From Bacteroidales bacterium (GTDB taxonomy: Bacteria > Bacteroidota > Bacteroidia > Bacteroidales > VadinHA17): 60,633 bases of DNA. Location: contig JALONR010000035.1 of the NCBI GenBank assembly GCA_025454815.1, positions 1 through 60,633 of the forward strand. The letters are read 5' to 3'. The notes under the pieces are model-generated. The model saw nothing but the letters and a program-made list of their open reading frames with translations. It made no database searches and was not told the origin of the DNA. Of this stretch, positions 51,874 through 60,633 are shown one piece after another. The translations under genes were made by a program, and so were the position numbers. Position 1 is the first letter of the stretch. Each line of letters starts with the position of its first letter.

Positions 51874-52632
51874 ATGAAAGTAGTAATTATTGAAGACGAA
51901 TCATTTGCAGCACACAGATTAAAGAAACAGATACTTGATTATGACGGCAGCATAGAAATCATTGCCGAGCTGGAATCGGTTCATGAGTCGGTAAAATGGT
52001 TCAGGAACAACAGAGAGCCGGATCTTATTTTTCTCGATATTCACCTTGAAGATGACCTCTGTTTTGCAATATTTGAAAAGGTCACCATTACCTGTCCCAT
52101 CATATTTACGACGGCATTTGATGAATATGCCATCAAGGCTTTCAAGCTGAAAAGCATCGACTACCTTCTCAAACCAATAGTGCGCGAGGAGCTGATCTCC
52201 GCCCTGAAGAAATACCAGGAGATGATCGGCCAAAACAGGTCTGTTGCCGATCTGGACTCACTGTACCGGTTAATGGCTGACAGGGCTCCGGAGTACCGCG
52301 AGAGGTTCTCGGTAAGCTTCGGCTCAAGAATTAAAACCATCCCGGTTGACCAGGTGGCATTTTTTGTCAGCGAGGAAGGATTTACATTTGCCCACCTGAA
52401 GACAAAAGGTTCTTACCCGGTAGACGTGAGCCTTGACAACCTGGTAACCGAACTGGATCCGAAGAAATTCTTCAGGATAAACAGGAAGATCATATTAGGT
52501 ATTGACAGCATTTCCGAAATACACGTTTACCCTAAAAGCCGCCTTAAACTTGACCTTAATCCCAGGTATAACGGTGAGGTGTTTGTCAGCCTTGACAAGG
52601 TTACGGCATTCAAACGGTGGCTTGACCGGTAG
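51874..52632 (+). CDS. LytTR-family response regulator (pair 2)
   Basis: 252 residues. Receiver with VIIEDESFAAHR, phospho-Asp in DLIFLDIHLEDD, Thr in FTTAFDEYA and Lys in YLLKP. LytTR DNA-binding domain (about 140-252) with FFRINRKIILGI. Collinear with the pair 1 regulator over its full length, so the two pairs are paralogues. A TonB receptor gene with its own promoter follows. Confidence 0.93.
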   Translation: MKVVIIEDESFAAHRLKKQILDYDGSIEIIAELESVHESVKWFRNNREPDLIFLDIHLEDDLCFAIFEKVTITCPIIFTTAFDEYAIKAFKLKSIDYLLKPIVREELISALKKYQEMIGQNRSVADLDSLYRLMADRAPEYRERFSVSFGSRIKTIPVDQVAFFVSEEGFTFAHLKTKGSYPVDVSLDNLVTELDPKKFFRINRKIILGIDSISEIHVYPKSRLKLDLNPRYNGEVFVSLDKVTAFKRWLDR

Positions 52633-52699
52633 AATAACCGTGGAAATCCTTACCCGTGTTCCGTTCACGGGGCGAAATCTGTCATTCATCCACAAAAAC

Positions 52700-52730
52700 T
52701 TGCCTTGCCTGCTGGCTCAGTTTAGCTTTG
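52700..52730 (+). promoter_or_regulatory. Promoter of the TonB receptor gene
   Basis: -33 TTG (52700-52702), 20 nt, -7 TAGCTTTG (52723-52730), a full consensus. Predicted leader about 34 nt before 52771. Confidence 0.65.
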
Positions 52731-52770
52731 GACTATAATTGATTAATTTCTTATATCTGAAACAGTACTT

Positions 52771-55137
52771 ATGAGACTTCTGTTCATGACGGTATTTGCA
52801 GGCTTACTGCTTACCTTTAAATCAATTCCCGTTCAGGCTCAGCAGCTGACTCAAACCCTGAGGGGCAGGGTTATCGATGCGTACACTGAACAGCCCCTTC
52901 AGGGTGTGACCATCACCATTCCCGGGACTGACCCTCCGAAGGGCACTGCCACTGACGCAGAGGGTTACTTCAGGTTCAGCAACCTTCCGCTGGGAAGGAC
53001 AGACCTGGAGGCCAGTCTGATAGGCTACAGGACAGAGGTTAAGAACAATCTTCTTCTTATATCCGGAAGGGAGCTTGTCGTTGACTTCAGGCTTGAGGAG
53101 CAGGTGATAACCATGGAGGATGTCGTGATACGTCCTGACCCGCGCAAGGATCAGCCTTCCAATGATATGGCATCAGTAAGTGCACGTTCCTTTACAATTG
53201 ATGAAACGGAGAGATATGCCGGCAGCCTGGGTGATCCGTCCCGCATGGCAACAAACTTTGCCGGTGTTTCATCAGTCTCAGATCAGCGTAATGATATCGT
53301 GATCCGAGGGAACTCACCCCTGGGTCTCCTCTGGTGTCTTGAAGGAGTGGAAATACCCAATCCCAACCATTTTGGCTCACTCGGGTCTACCGGCGGGCCG
53401 ATAAGCATGCTGAACAACAACCAGCTTGCAAACTCTGATTTTTACACATCGGCATTCCCGGCAGAATATGGTAATGCACTGTCTGGTGCCTTTGACCTGC
53501 GGATGAGAAATGGCAACAGCCAGCAACATGAATTCATGGGCCAGGTCGGATTCAACGGGCTGGAGCTTGGCGCAGAAGGACCCCTTTCTGTCAGTGACCA
53601 TGCTTCATACCTGGTCAATTTCCGGTACAGCGCCCTTGAGATCCTGAACTCGCTGGGAATGAGCTTTGGTACCGGCGCCGCTATCCCCAGGTACAGGGAT
53701 CTGTCAATGAAAGTGAATATTCCTCTCGATAAAGGCCGTATATCCATGTTTGCACTTGGCGGCAATAACAGGATTGCCATGCTTGATAGTGAAGGAGATG
53801 ATGCACAGTACGGATTCTCCGGTACGGATACATATTACCGCAATAGGATGGGTGTGGCAGGTCTTACTTATGTAAGGTATTTTGGAGAGGATACACGCCT
53901 GACCGGTACAGTAGCGGTGTCAGGTATCGAAGGATCAGCGGAGATATTTGACCTTGGCGAAGACAGCCGCAGGCAGGTAATTGATGAAAATATGCAGGAG
54001 ATAAAATATACCCTGTCAGGAAAATTCAGGAAGAGGTTCAGTTCACGTAACTACCTGAATACAGGACTGGTATTTGATTTATATGATGTGAAATACAGAG
54101 GAGCCCAGTACCAGGAAAGCATCGGGGAGTTCATCCATTATCTGAATTCCGACGGTACCACCGGTTTGGCCCGCCTCTTCAGTGAGTGGATGCACCGGTT
54201 TACCGATGAACTCACGGTTACCGCCGGACTGAGTTCTGCATGGTTCCTGCTGAATGACAGCAAATCACTGGAACCAAGACTTGGAATGAAATGGAGTTTT
54301 GCTCCGGGCCAGTCATTAAGCCTTGGTGCAGGCCTGCACAGCCAGACCCAGGTAAAAGCAGTCTATTTTAATCAGCGGCTCATTGATACTATTGACTGGC
54401 AATATGAGAAAACCAATGAGCATCTGGATTTCTCCAGAAGCCTGCACATTGTTGCAGGTTATGACCGCCTTCTTGGTGAAGGACACCGGCTTAAGGCTGA
54501 AGTCTATTACCAGAGACTGTATAATATACCTGTTTCATGGCGCAGGCCGGAGTTTTCACTCCTTAACCAGGGAGGGGCATTTTCCTTCCTTGTCTATGAC
54601 AACATGGAAAACACCGGAACCGGCGAAAACAAAGGGATAGAGCTTACCCTGGAAAGATTCCTCCGCGAAGGATTCTACTACCTGGCAACCATTTCCCTTT
54701 TCGATTCAGGCTACAGGGGTTACGACGGGAAATGGAGGAATACAACATTCGACAATAATTTTGTCTGCAATGCATTGGCGGGTTACGAGTGGAAAACCGG
54801 TAAACGGTCACTGTTGTCGGCTGATTTGAAGATGGTTTACGCCGGAGGCAACAGGTATCTTGAAATTGATGAAGAACGCTCCCTGGCAGAGGGAGGGGTA
54901 CGATACATGTGGGATCAGGCGTACGAAAAAAGATACCCCGACTATTTCAGGCTGAATGGCAGAATAACATTTCGCCTGAACAGACCAGGGGTAAATCATG
55001 AGTGGGCCCTGGACCTTCAGAATATGACCAACCACCGGAATATCTTTACCCGCAACTGGAATAATGTTACCAAAGAGGTTACAACATCATGGCAAATGGG
55101 ATTCATGCCGATGCTAACTTACAGGATTTACATATAA
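52771..55137 (+). CDS. TonB-dependent receptor with carboxypeptidase-like domain
   Basis: 788 residues. Signal peptide (MRLLFMTVFAGLLLTFKS), then a carboxypeptidase-like regulatory domain (about 28-110: LRGRVIDAYTEQPLQGVTI, GYFRFSNLPLG), a plug (about 135-240: IVIRGNSPLGLLWCLEG) and a 22-strand beta-barrel ending in ...YRIYI. It imports a large substrate across the outer membrane with TonB energy. No SusD partner is beside it, so it is not a classical Sus pair. It stands between LytS/LytT pair 2 and a convergent hydrolase. Confidence 0.93.
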   Translation: MRLLFMTVFAGLLLTFKSIPVQAQQLTQTLRGRVIDAYTEQPLQGVTITIPGTDPPKGTATDAEGYFRFSNLPLGRTDLEASLIGYRTEVKNNLLLISGRELVVDFRLEEQVITMEDVVIRPDPRKDQPSNDMASVSARSFTIDETERYAGSLGDPSRMATNFAGVSSVSDQRNDIVIRGNSPLGLLWCLEGVEIPNPNHFGSLGSTGGPISMLNNNQLANSDFYTSAFPAEYGNALSGAFDLRMRNGNSQQHEFMGQVGFNGLELGAEGPLSVSDHASYLVNFRYSALEILNSLGMSFGTGAAIPRYRDLSMKVNIPLDKGRISMFALGGNNRIAMLDSEGDDAQYGFSGTDTYYRNRMGVAGLTYVRYFGEDTRLTGTVAVSGIEGSAEIFDLGEDSRRQVIDENMQEIKYTLSGKFRKRFSSRNYLNTGLVFDLYDVKYRGAQYQESIGEFIHYLNSDGTTGLARLFSEWMHRFTDELTVTAGLSSAWFLLNDSKSLEPRLGMKWSFAPGQSLSLGAGLHSQTQVKAVYFNQRLIDTIDWQYEKTNEHLDFSRSLHIVAGYDRLLGEGHRLKAEVYYQRLYNIPVSWRRPEFSLLNQGGAFSFLVYDNMENTGTGENKGIELTLERFLREGFYYLATISLFDSGYRGYDGKWRNTTFDNNFVCNALAGYEWKTGKRSLLSADLKMVYAGGNRYLEIDEERSLAEGGVRYMWDQAYEKRYPDYFRLNGRITFRLNRPGVNHEWALDLQNMTNHRNIFTRNWNNVTKEVTTSWQMGFMPMLTYRIYI

Positions 55138-55163
55138 TAATCATCCCCCTCTCATAACCGGCC

Positions 55164-56441
55164 TTACCTCCCGGAACAGCTCCCGGCGCCCTCCTTCCAC
55201 CGGAAAGGTTCACACGATTTCATGAAATCCCTGAACCGGATATCCTCTATACCGTATTTCAGGAATGTGATCAGCATCTTATTATACAATCCGTTGCTCT
55301 TCAAAGATGTGAATGTATGATTGTCATCGGCCATGAATAAATAGTGGTTCCTGTAAGTTGATGCCAGGGCTATCTGGGATCTGTAATCAGCAGTATGATC
55401 CCATCTTCCGCTAAGCACAAATACTTCTGTCTCTGCCAGATGCAAAGGCCTGTGGTCTGTCATAACCGGTTCGATCAGGTTTTCATTATAAGCACTTATC
55501 AGGGGCAGGCAACTGAAATAGAGGTTTTCAAGGTCAGGCTGTAATTTATTGGCTTCGATCTTCAGGTCCTTTAACAGCGGAAGGATGAATTCAAATAACC
55601 TGACTTTTACCGGAACCCCGTCAGGTGAATCAATAAATGACAGGATATCCCTGACCTGATACTTTGATTTATAGTCATTTATTGCTGCCGTGTCATTCAT
55701 TAACAGGTGATCAAGAAGTTTGTTTCTCCCGGAGAAAAGACTGTCAGTCTGTACAAAAAAGTTCTGCCTCTGAAAGAGCATGGCGGCAAGTTCTCTCGGG
55801 ACAAGATTCCTCTGCATGAGAAGAGAAAATCTTGTCGCAAAAGTTGAGTCGCGTTCACAGGTTTCCTGCCAGAACCTGTCATGGTTTATCCCTGATTCGC
55901 TGTCAAATGAATAGTCGACTGAAGCACCGGTAAATGCCCTGTGAACGAACCTGCCATAATGACTGAGGTACTGATGTACCAGCAATCCTCCTCCTGACTG
56001 CCCGTAAAGGGAGACTTTACCTCTCTCTCCCAACAGATGCTTCCTGACGGCCTCGATGTCATTTACGTATTGCTGCCATGAGAAAATTTTTCCTGCCTCA
56101 GGCCAGTTAATGGTTCCCGAAGCATCCGTCACCCTGTTTTTCAGATCACTGTTGTTATTTCGCCCTATTATTCCGATGACATTGAAGGTGCTGTCAAACA
56201 GGGAGTTTTGCAATTGACTTATGGCCCCCTTCCTGACATAGAACTGCTGGGCATCGGCAATAACAAATACTGTCGGTTTGTGTGCCGAAAAGGGAGCGCC
56301 GGATTCATAGTGAATGGTTGTAAATCCTGAGGTGGGATCTGAATGATCAACAGGCACCTTCAGCTGAAAATAAGTGACGGAATCTGATTGTCCGCTGACA
56401 ACCGGACTTAGCAGTAAAAAACCCAGAAACAGAATTCTCAT
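55164..56441 (-). CDS. Exported alpha/beta hydrolase, peptidase-like
   Basis: 425 residues from the Met at 56441, the start of a signal peptide (MRILFLGFLLLSPVVSG). Nucleophile in VSLYGQSGGGLLVHQYL, acid and His near SGRWDHTADYRS and MADDNHTFTS. The N-terminal part (VTYFQLKVPVDHSDPT) resembles exported proline-iminopeptidase and tripeptidyl-peptidase-like hydrolases. The C-terminal 50 residues are extra. Convergent with the TonB receptor gene; possible peptide processing in the periplasm, inferred. Confidence 0.78.
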   Translation of the reverse strand: MRILFLGFLLLSPVVSGQSDSVTYFQLKVPVDHSDPTSGFTTIHYESGAPFSAHKPTVFVIADAQQFYVRKGAISQLQNSLFDSTFNVIGIIGRNNNSDLKNRVTDASGTINWPEAGKIFSWQQYVNDIEAVRKHLLGERGKVSLYGQSGGGLLVHQYLSHYGRFVHRAFTGASVDYSFDSESGINHDRFWQETCERDSTFATRFSLLMQRNLVPRELAAMLFQRQNFFVQTDSLFSGRNKLLDHLLMNDTAAINDYKSKYQVRDILSFIDSPDGVPVKVRLFEFILPLLKDLKIEANKLQPDLENLYFSCLPLISAYNENLIEPVMTDHRPLHLAETEVFVLSGRWDHTADYRSQIALASTYRNHYLFMADDNHTFTSLKSNGLYNKMLITFLKYGIEDIRFRDFMKSCEPFRWKEGAGSCSGR

Positions 56442-56575
56442 ATTTTTTGCTTTTGGTAATAACACATATTGCTTCCTTCCTGAAAGACGGCTCAATATTC
56501 AATCTGATGGAATCCATTTGTATTTTGTGGTTGTTTTCTGCTCAGTAACAGATTTTGCCGGCGCTGTTCCGGTAA

Positions 56576-56800
56576 GCATTACTCCGGACCCCGGCCGGGC
56601 AGTTATTTATAAGTCCTCAGGCAGCAGGAAAGTGGGAGCGTGGCGAATCAATTCCCGATATCCTGACTATTATCCGTCTGGCGGAGATTCTTGGCGTTGA
56701 CCTTAACTATTTATCTGATGAAGGAAGTTCTGCTGTCAGGGAAATATTATCTCCCGGGCCTGACATATTTTCTTTCCCCCGCAGGCTGAACCCTGTATAA
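56576..56800 (+). pseudogene. 3' relic of an XRE-family HTH regulator
   Basis: The frame reads QLFISPQAAGKWERGESIPD followed by ILTIIRLAEILGVDLNYLSDEG, the second half of an XRE HTH (ISPQAVxKWERGES...). It then continues about 22 residues to a stop at 56800. The first HTH helices (positioning helix) and start codon are absent; upstream in frame is a stop at about 56573. A truncated gene, not a functional regulator. Confidence 0.75.
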
Positions 56801-56869
56801 ATATTCCCGGCTGCGTTGATTCGCGGTCGGCCGGAGCTGAAATCAGCCCCGCCGTGCAGCAGGCAATGA

Positions 56870-59800
56870 CTATTTCAATGTCACATCCAGGTACACCGAA
56901 TGCCTCCCGTAGGTGTCAAAGAATGGCTTGTACACCACGCCGTCAATGGTGAACTCCAGCTTTGACGGGTCACCGGTGATCGACTTGCTGATGTCCTTAG
57001 CATCCAGCGTCACCCCGCGCCACCCGGTGCGGGGCTCCGGCTCCTGCGCCGCCAGCAGCACCGGCCCGTAAAACAGGCTCGCAATGTTCTGCTGATCCAT
57101 CACCGGCTCAAGGTAGAAACTGAACGGCATACGCAGCTCAACGGTGTCACCTTTCTTCCACTTGCGACTGATCTTAAGATAGCTTCCCGGCACCGCATCA
57201 ACCTTCATATCCTTGCCGTTTATCTTAACAAAGAATCCTTTCGTTGCCCAGTACGGCACGCGCACGTTGAGATCAAACTTGCCCTTCCCGCCGATTGTCA
57301 GCATGGTCCTGTCCTCCTTCGGGTAAGCCGTGGCCTGCTTAACAGTAATTTTCCTCTCGGTCCATGTCAGCGTTGAGGGGACGTACAGGTTCACATACAG
57401 CGCCTGGTTGTCGGCACTCCTGAAGTAAATCGAGTTCTGAAGCTTCGTGCTGCTCTCCAGGGCTGTCCCGTTGCAGCATGAGAACCCATCCATATTGGCA
57501 TTGCCGAACTGCTTCACGGAGCCCGGCCTCAGGGGCACATGATAGGTATTTGCAGGAGTGTTCTCAGCAACAGAAGCAAGAATATGATTGTACAGCCCGC
57601 GCTCATAGTAATCCATCAGCGCTGCATCCTGGTTGAAGAGGAAGAGGCTGCCGGTGAGCTTGAGCATGTTGTATGTGGCGCAGGTCTCATTCTGTCCGCC
57701 TGCGGCGAAACCATTCTCGTAAAGAGTTGCCGGTTGTGCCGTGAAACACTCTGCGTTGTTGGGATTGCGCGCACCTGCCACACCACCGATGCTGTACATG
57801 TAATCATGGGTGACCATATCCCAGAAGTTATCGGCAATGTGATAATACTCAGGGGCCTCGGTGTCACGGTAGATCTCTATCGCCCCCACTATCTGCGGAA
57901 TATGCTGGTTGGCATGCAGCCCGCGGAACATGTCAACATTCCTTGCCAGCCCGTGGGCATGACCGGCATCGCCATAGAAAAGCCTGATATTGTCAAACAG
58001 CTGTGCTGTCTTCATGTATGATAGCTCGCCGGTCAGGCGTGAGAGCCGGGCCATTGCCTCGTTCATCCCTCCGAACTCTCCGGCGATGTACCTGTTCCAC
58101 ATGCTTATCAGGGTCTCCTTCGGCAGCAGGCTCAGCCGGGCATAAACCCAGTCGCCCATCCCTGTCGCTATCTCCAGCGCCTTTTTATTGCCGCTGACCT
58201 CATAGATATCCATCAGCCCGGCCATGATCTTGTGCAGGGTGTAGTACGGCGCCCATATCTGTGCGTTCGAGCCGCCATAGGTGGCTCCCTTCTCCAGCAT
58301 GATGAACTGGTCAGGCGGATAGGCGCTGATAAATCCCCTGCCCCAGTTCTGGTAGTCGCTGCGGATACCCTCAACACTCAGGTCGGAGTCGTATCCTGCC
58401 TTTCCAGCTGCAGGCGGAACGGCTGCCGGATCCGGTACATGCTCACCGCCGGCGGTACGGGGCTGACCCGACAGCCGGGAGAGCTCATACAGCGTGCTCA
58501 CCATATACTCCATCTTGCCGGCGAACTTTGCCTGCAGCTCCGCATCATAGCCGGTGCTGGCATAAGCCTGTGCGATGGCGGTGAGGTAATGACCGGTTGC
58601 GTGACCGCGAAGCTTGGTCTGCTGGCTGTCCCACCCGCCGAGCGGCTTCGCTCCCCCGGGCTGCTTCTGCCCGAAGGCATCGCGGAACATGTAAAGAAAG
58701 TCATCCGGGTTGGTGGCCTCGAGACCCTTTATGAACTTGTCGCGGTTCTCGATGAACTTCGTTTTATGATCATGAATATCAGCATCAAGCGTGACCTGGT
58801 CAAGACCAAAGGCTTCCAGCGTGCGATACGGCGCGTGGTGGTGATCGTCAGCCTTCACCGTGACTATCGCCTTCGGCTGGAGACTCGTCCCGGCAACCCT
58901 TCCCGTTACCGTGTATGTCCCGGGAGCAAGCACCTGGCTGTTGTCCTCGGGAGCCGGCCAGATAACCCTCACATCGGGACCCGCAACGCCACCGCTGTAA
59001 ACCCCTTTGACAAAGCGAGGCAGACGCGGCAGGTGACCTGCCGTGGTCTCCACCTCCGAATCGGGAACGCTGACGAGGAATGCATTGTAAAGCTGCGGTG
59101 TGTTTGGCGGGAACACCTGGAGGTTCTGTTCTGCCTGGCCTCTGCGTCCTTCCTGCGGATTACCGCCTCTCAGAGCGGTGAAGTAAATCCTCGCAATCTG
59201 CCTCTGCGTAAGTGGAATACGATAAACCCGGAAATCAGACAGCTTCGCGTTGAGGAAAGTCTTTTCATCACCCAGCGATTTCCCGATGAGAAGCTGATTG
59301 TTCCTGGCTGAATCAAAATCGAACAGCTGCTTCAGCTCCATGGCCAGATCCTTTGCCTCTCCGGCCTGTTCACCATTGAGGTAAGTGCTGAGGGTTTTCG
59401 ATGGTATGTCAACAACCACTGCAATGTGGCTCCACCTGTTTACCGGTACGGCAGCCGAGGCTGTCGACCATGTTTTTCCGCCTGTCACCAGCTGTACCCG
59501 CAGTCCCTCGCCCTCCTTTGTTCCTGCGGGAGCAGCATAGAGGTGCGAATCGCCATCCTTTCCGAAATCAAAGAACACCTGTCCCGTTTTGTCTGAGCGA
59601 AGCCATATCCAGCCGGTTATTGTAAGCGACTCTTCACCTGAAACCGCCTCACCCGGGATGGTGATGTACGTCTCGCTTTCGCCCGAAAGGGCAAGAACGT
59701 TGCCGAAGAGGCTGTCAGGGATAAACCTGAAGTCGGTTCCCCTTGTGATGGCATGGAGGTTATTACGCGACCAGTCCCTGTCATTTCCCCTGAACTGGTA

Positions 59801-59926
59801 ACGGGAGATAAGCCCGGTTTCACCTATCCCGTCAAGGATCTGGTCACCGTCCTGGGCATGAGCAGGTGAGGAGCCCAAAACACAGAGGCTCATTATTATT
59901 CCAATGTACAGCCTGTTGATTTTCAT
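56870..59926 (-). CDS. LamG-GH127 beta-L-arabinofuranosidase
   Basis: 1018 residues. Signal peptide (IGIIMSLCVLGSSPAHA), LamG/concanavalin-like sugar-binding domain (about 35-230), an Ig-like linker (about 280-360), then the GH127 (DUF1680) catalytic (alpha/alpha)6 domain (about 365-780): LRGHATGHYLTAIAQAY, NETCATYNML (general-acid/metal Glu with Cys) and SCCNGTALESSTK (Cys-Cys), the Cys cluster of HypBA1-type enzymes. A C-terminal beta domain follows. Acts on arabinose-bearing plant or algal glycans after export. An 80-bp copy of its 3' end lies decayed at 40204. Confidence 0.9.
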   Translation of the reverse strand: MKINRLYIGIIMSLCVLGSSPAHAQDGDQILDGIGETGLISRYQFRGNDRDWSRNNLHAITRGTDFRFIPDSLFGNVLALSGESETYITIPGEAVSGEESLTITGWIWLRSDKTGQVFFDFGKDGDSHLYAAPAGTKEGEGLRVQLVTGGKTWSTASAAVPVNRWSHIAVVVDIPSKTLSTYLNGEQAGEAKDLAMELKQLFDFDSARNNQLLIGKSLGDEKTFLNAKLSDFRVYRIPLTQRQIARIYFTALRGGNPQEGRRGQAEQNLQVFPPNTPQLYNAFLVSVPDSEVETTAGHLPRLPRFVKGVYSGGVAGPDVRVIWPAPEDNSQVLAPGTYTVTGRVAGTSLQPKAIVTVKADDHHHAPYRTLEAFGLDQVTLDADIHDHKTKFIENRDKFIKGLEATNPDDFLYMFRDAFGQKQPGGAKPLGGWDSQQTKLRGHATGHYLTAIAQAYASTGYDAELQAKFAGKMEYMVSTLYELSRLSGQPRTAGGEHVPDPAAVPPAAGKAGYDSDLSVEGIRSDYQNWGRGFISAYPPDQFIMLEKGATYGGSNAQIWAPYYTLHKIMAGLMDIYEVSGNKKALEIATGMGDWVYARLSLLPKETLISMWNRYIAGEFGGMNEAMARLSRLTGELSYMKTAQLFDNIRLFYGDAGHAHGLARNVDMFRGLHANQHIPQIVGAIEIYRDTEAPEYYHIADNFWDMVTHDYMYSIGGVAGARNPNNAECFTAQPATLYENGFAAGGQNETCATYNMLKLTGSLFLFNQDAALMDYYERGLYNHILASVAENTPANTYHVPLRPGSVKQFGNANMDGFSCCNGTALESSTKLQNSIYFRSADNQALYVNLYVPSTLTWTERKITVKQATAYPKEDRTMLTIGGKGKFDLNVRVPYWATKGFFVKINGKDMKVDAVPGSYLKISRKWKKGDTVELRMPFSFYLEPVMDQQNIASLFYGPVLLAAQEPEPRTGWRGVTLDAKDISKSITGDPSKLEFTIDGVVYKPFFDTYGRHSVYLDVTLK

Positions 59927-60148
59927 AATCAGTTCCTTTTTTATTGCTTATTCATTAATTTTTGTTCCATGTTTGATATTTCCCGACTCCCAAAATACGG
60001 GATATTGTAAAAGTACCTCATCCCGCCCCGTCCAATAATGTGTTAAAAATAAATAAAAAATGTTATTTATACACTTATTAAATAATTGTTTTGCACAGTG
60101 ACATAATTATTGTAATTTATTTTTCTTTATGGAGAAATTCTGTTTGCA

Positions 60149-60633
60149 ATGAGAGGGAGGGGAAAGAGTATCTACAGCCGTATGGCTGAGAGTGAAATTA
60201 TGTATCACTCTGTCTTCGATCACAGTTTTGACGGGATCCTGCTGACGGCTCCGGATGGGAGGATCTTTGCTGCAAACCCTGCAGCATGCCGGATGTTCGG
60301 CAGGAGTGAGGAGGAGATATGCAGGCTGGGCCGTAACGGGATCATGAACCTCAATGACCCGCGGCTTGCTCCGGCCCTGGAGCAGCGTGAGATTACAGGA
60401 GAATTTGCCGGCGAGCTGACGGGGGTGCGGAGTGACGGTACCATCTTTCCCGTTGAGCTTACCACATCTGTTTTCACGGACAGTTCCGGCGAAAAGCGGA
60501 CCAGCATGATCATCCGTGATATCTCATTCAGGATGAGACTCCGTGACGAGCTTGAGGCCCGGGAGGCAAACATGCACTCAGTTATTGAAAATACGGATAA
60601 CAGCATATGGTCAGTTGACAGAAACTTCAGGTT
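60149..60633 (+). CDS. PAS-domain sensor protein, 3' end outside the window
   Basis: About 161 residues visible. A PAS domain: FDHSFDGILLTAPDGRIFAAN, ACRMFGRSEEEI, VRSDGTIFPVEL, MIIRDIS, then RLRDELEAREANMHSVIEN starting a second PAS repeat (DNSIWSVDRNF). Probably a PAS-PAS histidine kinase or regulator; the output domain is outside. The start may be 60149 or the Met at 60182. It is divergent from the GH127 gene with a 222-nt AT-rich gap. Confidence 0.8.
   Translation, partial: MRGRGKSIYSRMAESEIMYHSVFDHSFDGILLTAPDGRIFAANPAACRMFGRSEEEICRLGRNGIMNLNDPRLAPALEQREITGEFAGELTGVRSDGTIFPVELTTSVFTDSSGEKRTSMIIRDISFRMRLRDELEAREANMHSVIENTDNSIWSVDRNFR

Noticed and set aside
56374..56700. Plus-strand 108-codon open frame
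   Set aside because: It overlaps the hydrolase start and the XRE relic in another frame; no homology-like sequence.
58232..59311. Plus-strand 359-codon open frame
   Set aside because: It is antisense to the GH127 gene, which has a clear catalytic motif set; the antisense frame has no family-like sequence.
1..60633. tRNA and rRNA genes
   Set aside because: No cloverleaf with a GGTTC-type T-loop and no rRNA-like segment was recognised while reading both strands.

Overview
The window reads as a Bacteroidota chromosome; the order cannot be fixed from sequence alone. Evidence: promoters of the TTG-(19-20 nt)-TAnnTTTG type with little Shine-Dalgarno sequence, a TonB-dependent receptor with a carboxypeptidase-like regulatory domain, many small lipoproteins, two LytS/LytT (His_kinase/LytTR) pairs, a Bacteroidota-type kdp operon and a LamG-GH127 glycosidase. 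No rRNA, tRNA, CRISPR array or insertion sequence was seen.

Layout. 1-5.4 kb: 3' part of an M14 carboxypeptidase, divergent from a small outer-membrane barrel and a lipoprotein; then LytS/LytT pair 1, an SDR oxidoreductase and a broken ADP-ribosylglycohydrolase. 5.5-9.9 kb: three-gene operon of acyl-CoA ligase, GNAT-like protein and phytoene-desaturase-like flavoenzyme. 9.9-17.6 kb: a frameshifted relic, then kdpFABCD (kdpF is only 42 codons; no kdpE adjacent). 17.8-26.1 kb: tandem SRPBCC protein, unknown secreted proteins, DUF1697, a 1461-residue exported protein with a 60-bp tandem repeat, and a PD40 lipoprotein. 26.1-29.4 kb: Crp/Fnr regulator with a flavodoxin-fold reductase, NmrA-like protein and stand-alone E2-type acyltransferase; an FNR-like palindrome lies about 41 nt upstream of the predicted start point of the last three genes.

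29.6-35.1 kb is the most coherent metabolic unit: KamA-family radical SAM aminomutase, both subunits of a 3-oxoacid CoA-transferase, a GSAM-like class III aminotransferase and a thiolase that lost about 25 bp including its NEAF motif. Together they suggest alpha-amino acid -> beta-amino acid -> beta-keto acid -> beta-ketoacyl-CoA -> acetyl-CoA plus a shorter acyl-CoA. The two Asp residues that hold the side chain in lysine 2,3-aminomutase are absent, so lysine is not the obvious substrate.

35.6-44.6 kb is accessory: a degenerate gluzincin-like protein, a large metallo-beta-lactamase-fold fusion, a tandem pair of SnoaL-like lipoproteins (one broken), a relic of the 3' end of a second GH127 gene, and a cluster of LuxR-type HTH, three-TM protein, SH3-like/ComEC-type MBL protein and an IdeS-like cysteine peptidase lipoprotein. 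44.6-47.1 kb: fumarate-reductase-like flavoprotein divergent from a TetR regulator with a candidate operator between them. 47.3-55.1 kb: unknown anchored protein, PUA/ASCH-like protein, CPBP protease, lipoprotein hydrolase, LytS/LytT pair 2 and a TonB receptor with its own promoter. 55.2-60.6 kb: alpha/beta hydrolase, an XRE regulator relic, LamG-GH127 beta-L-arabinofuranosidase and the 5' part of a PAS sensor. At least six decayed genes lie in the window, so gene loss is active here.
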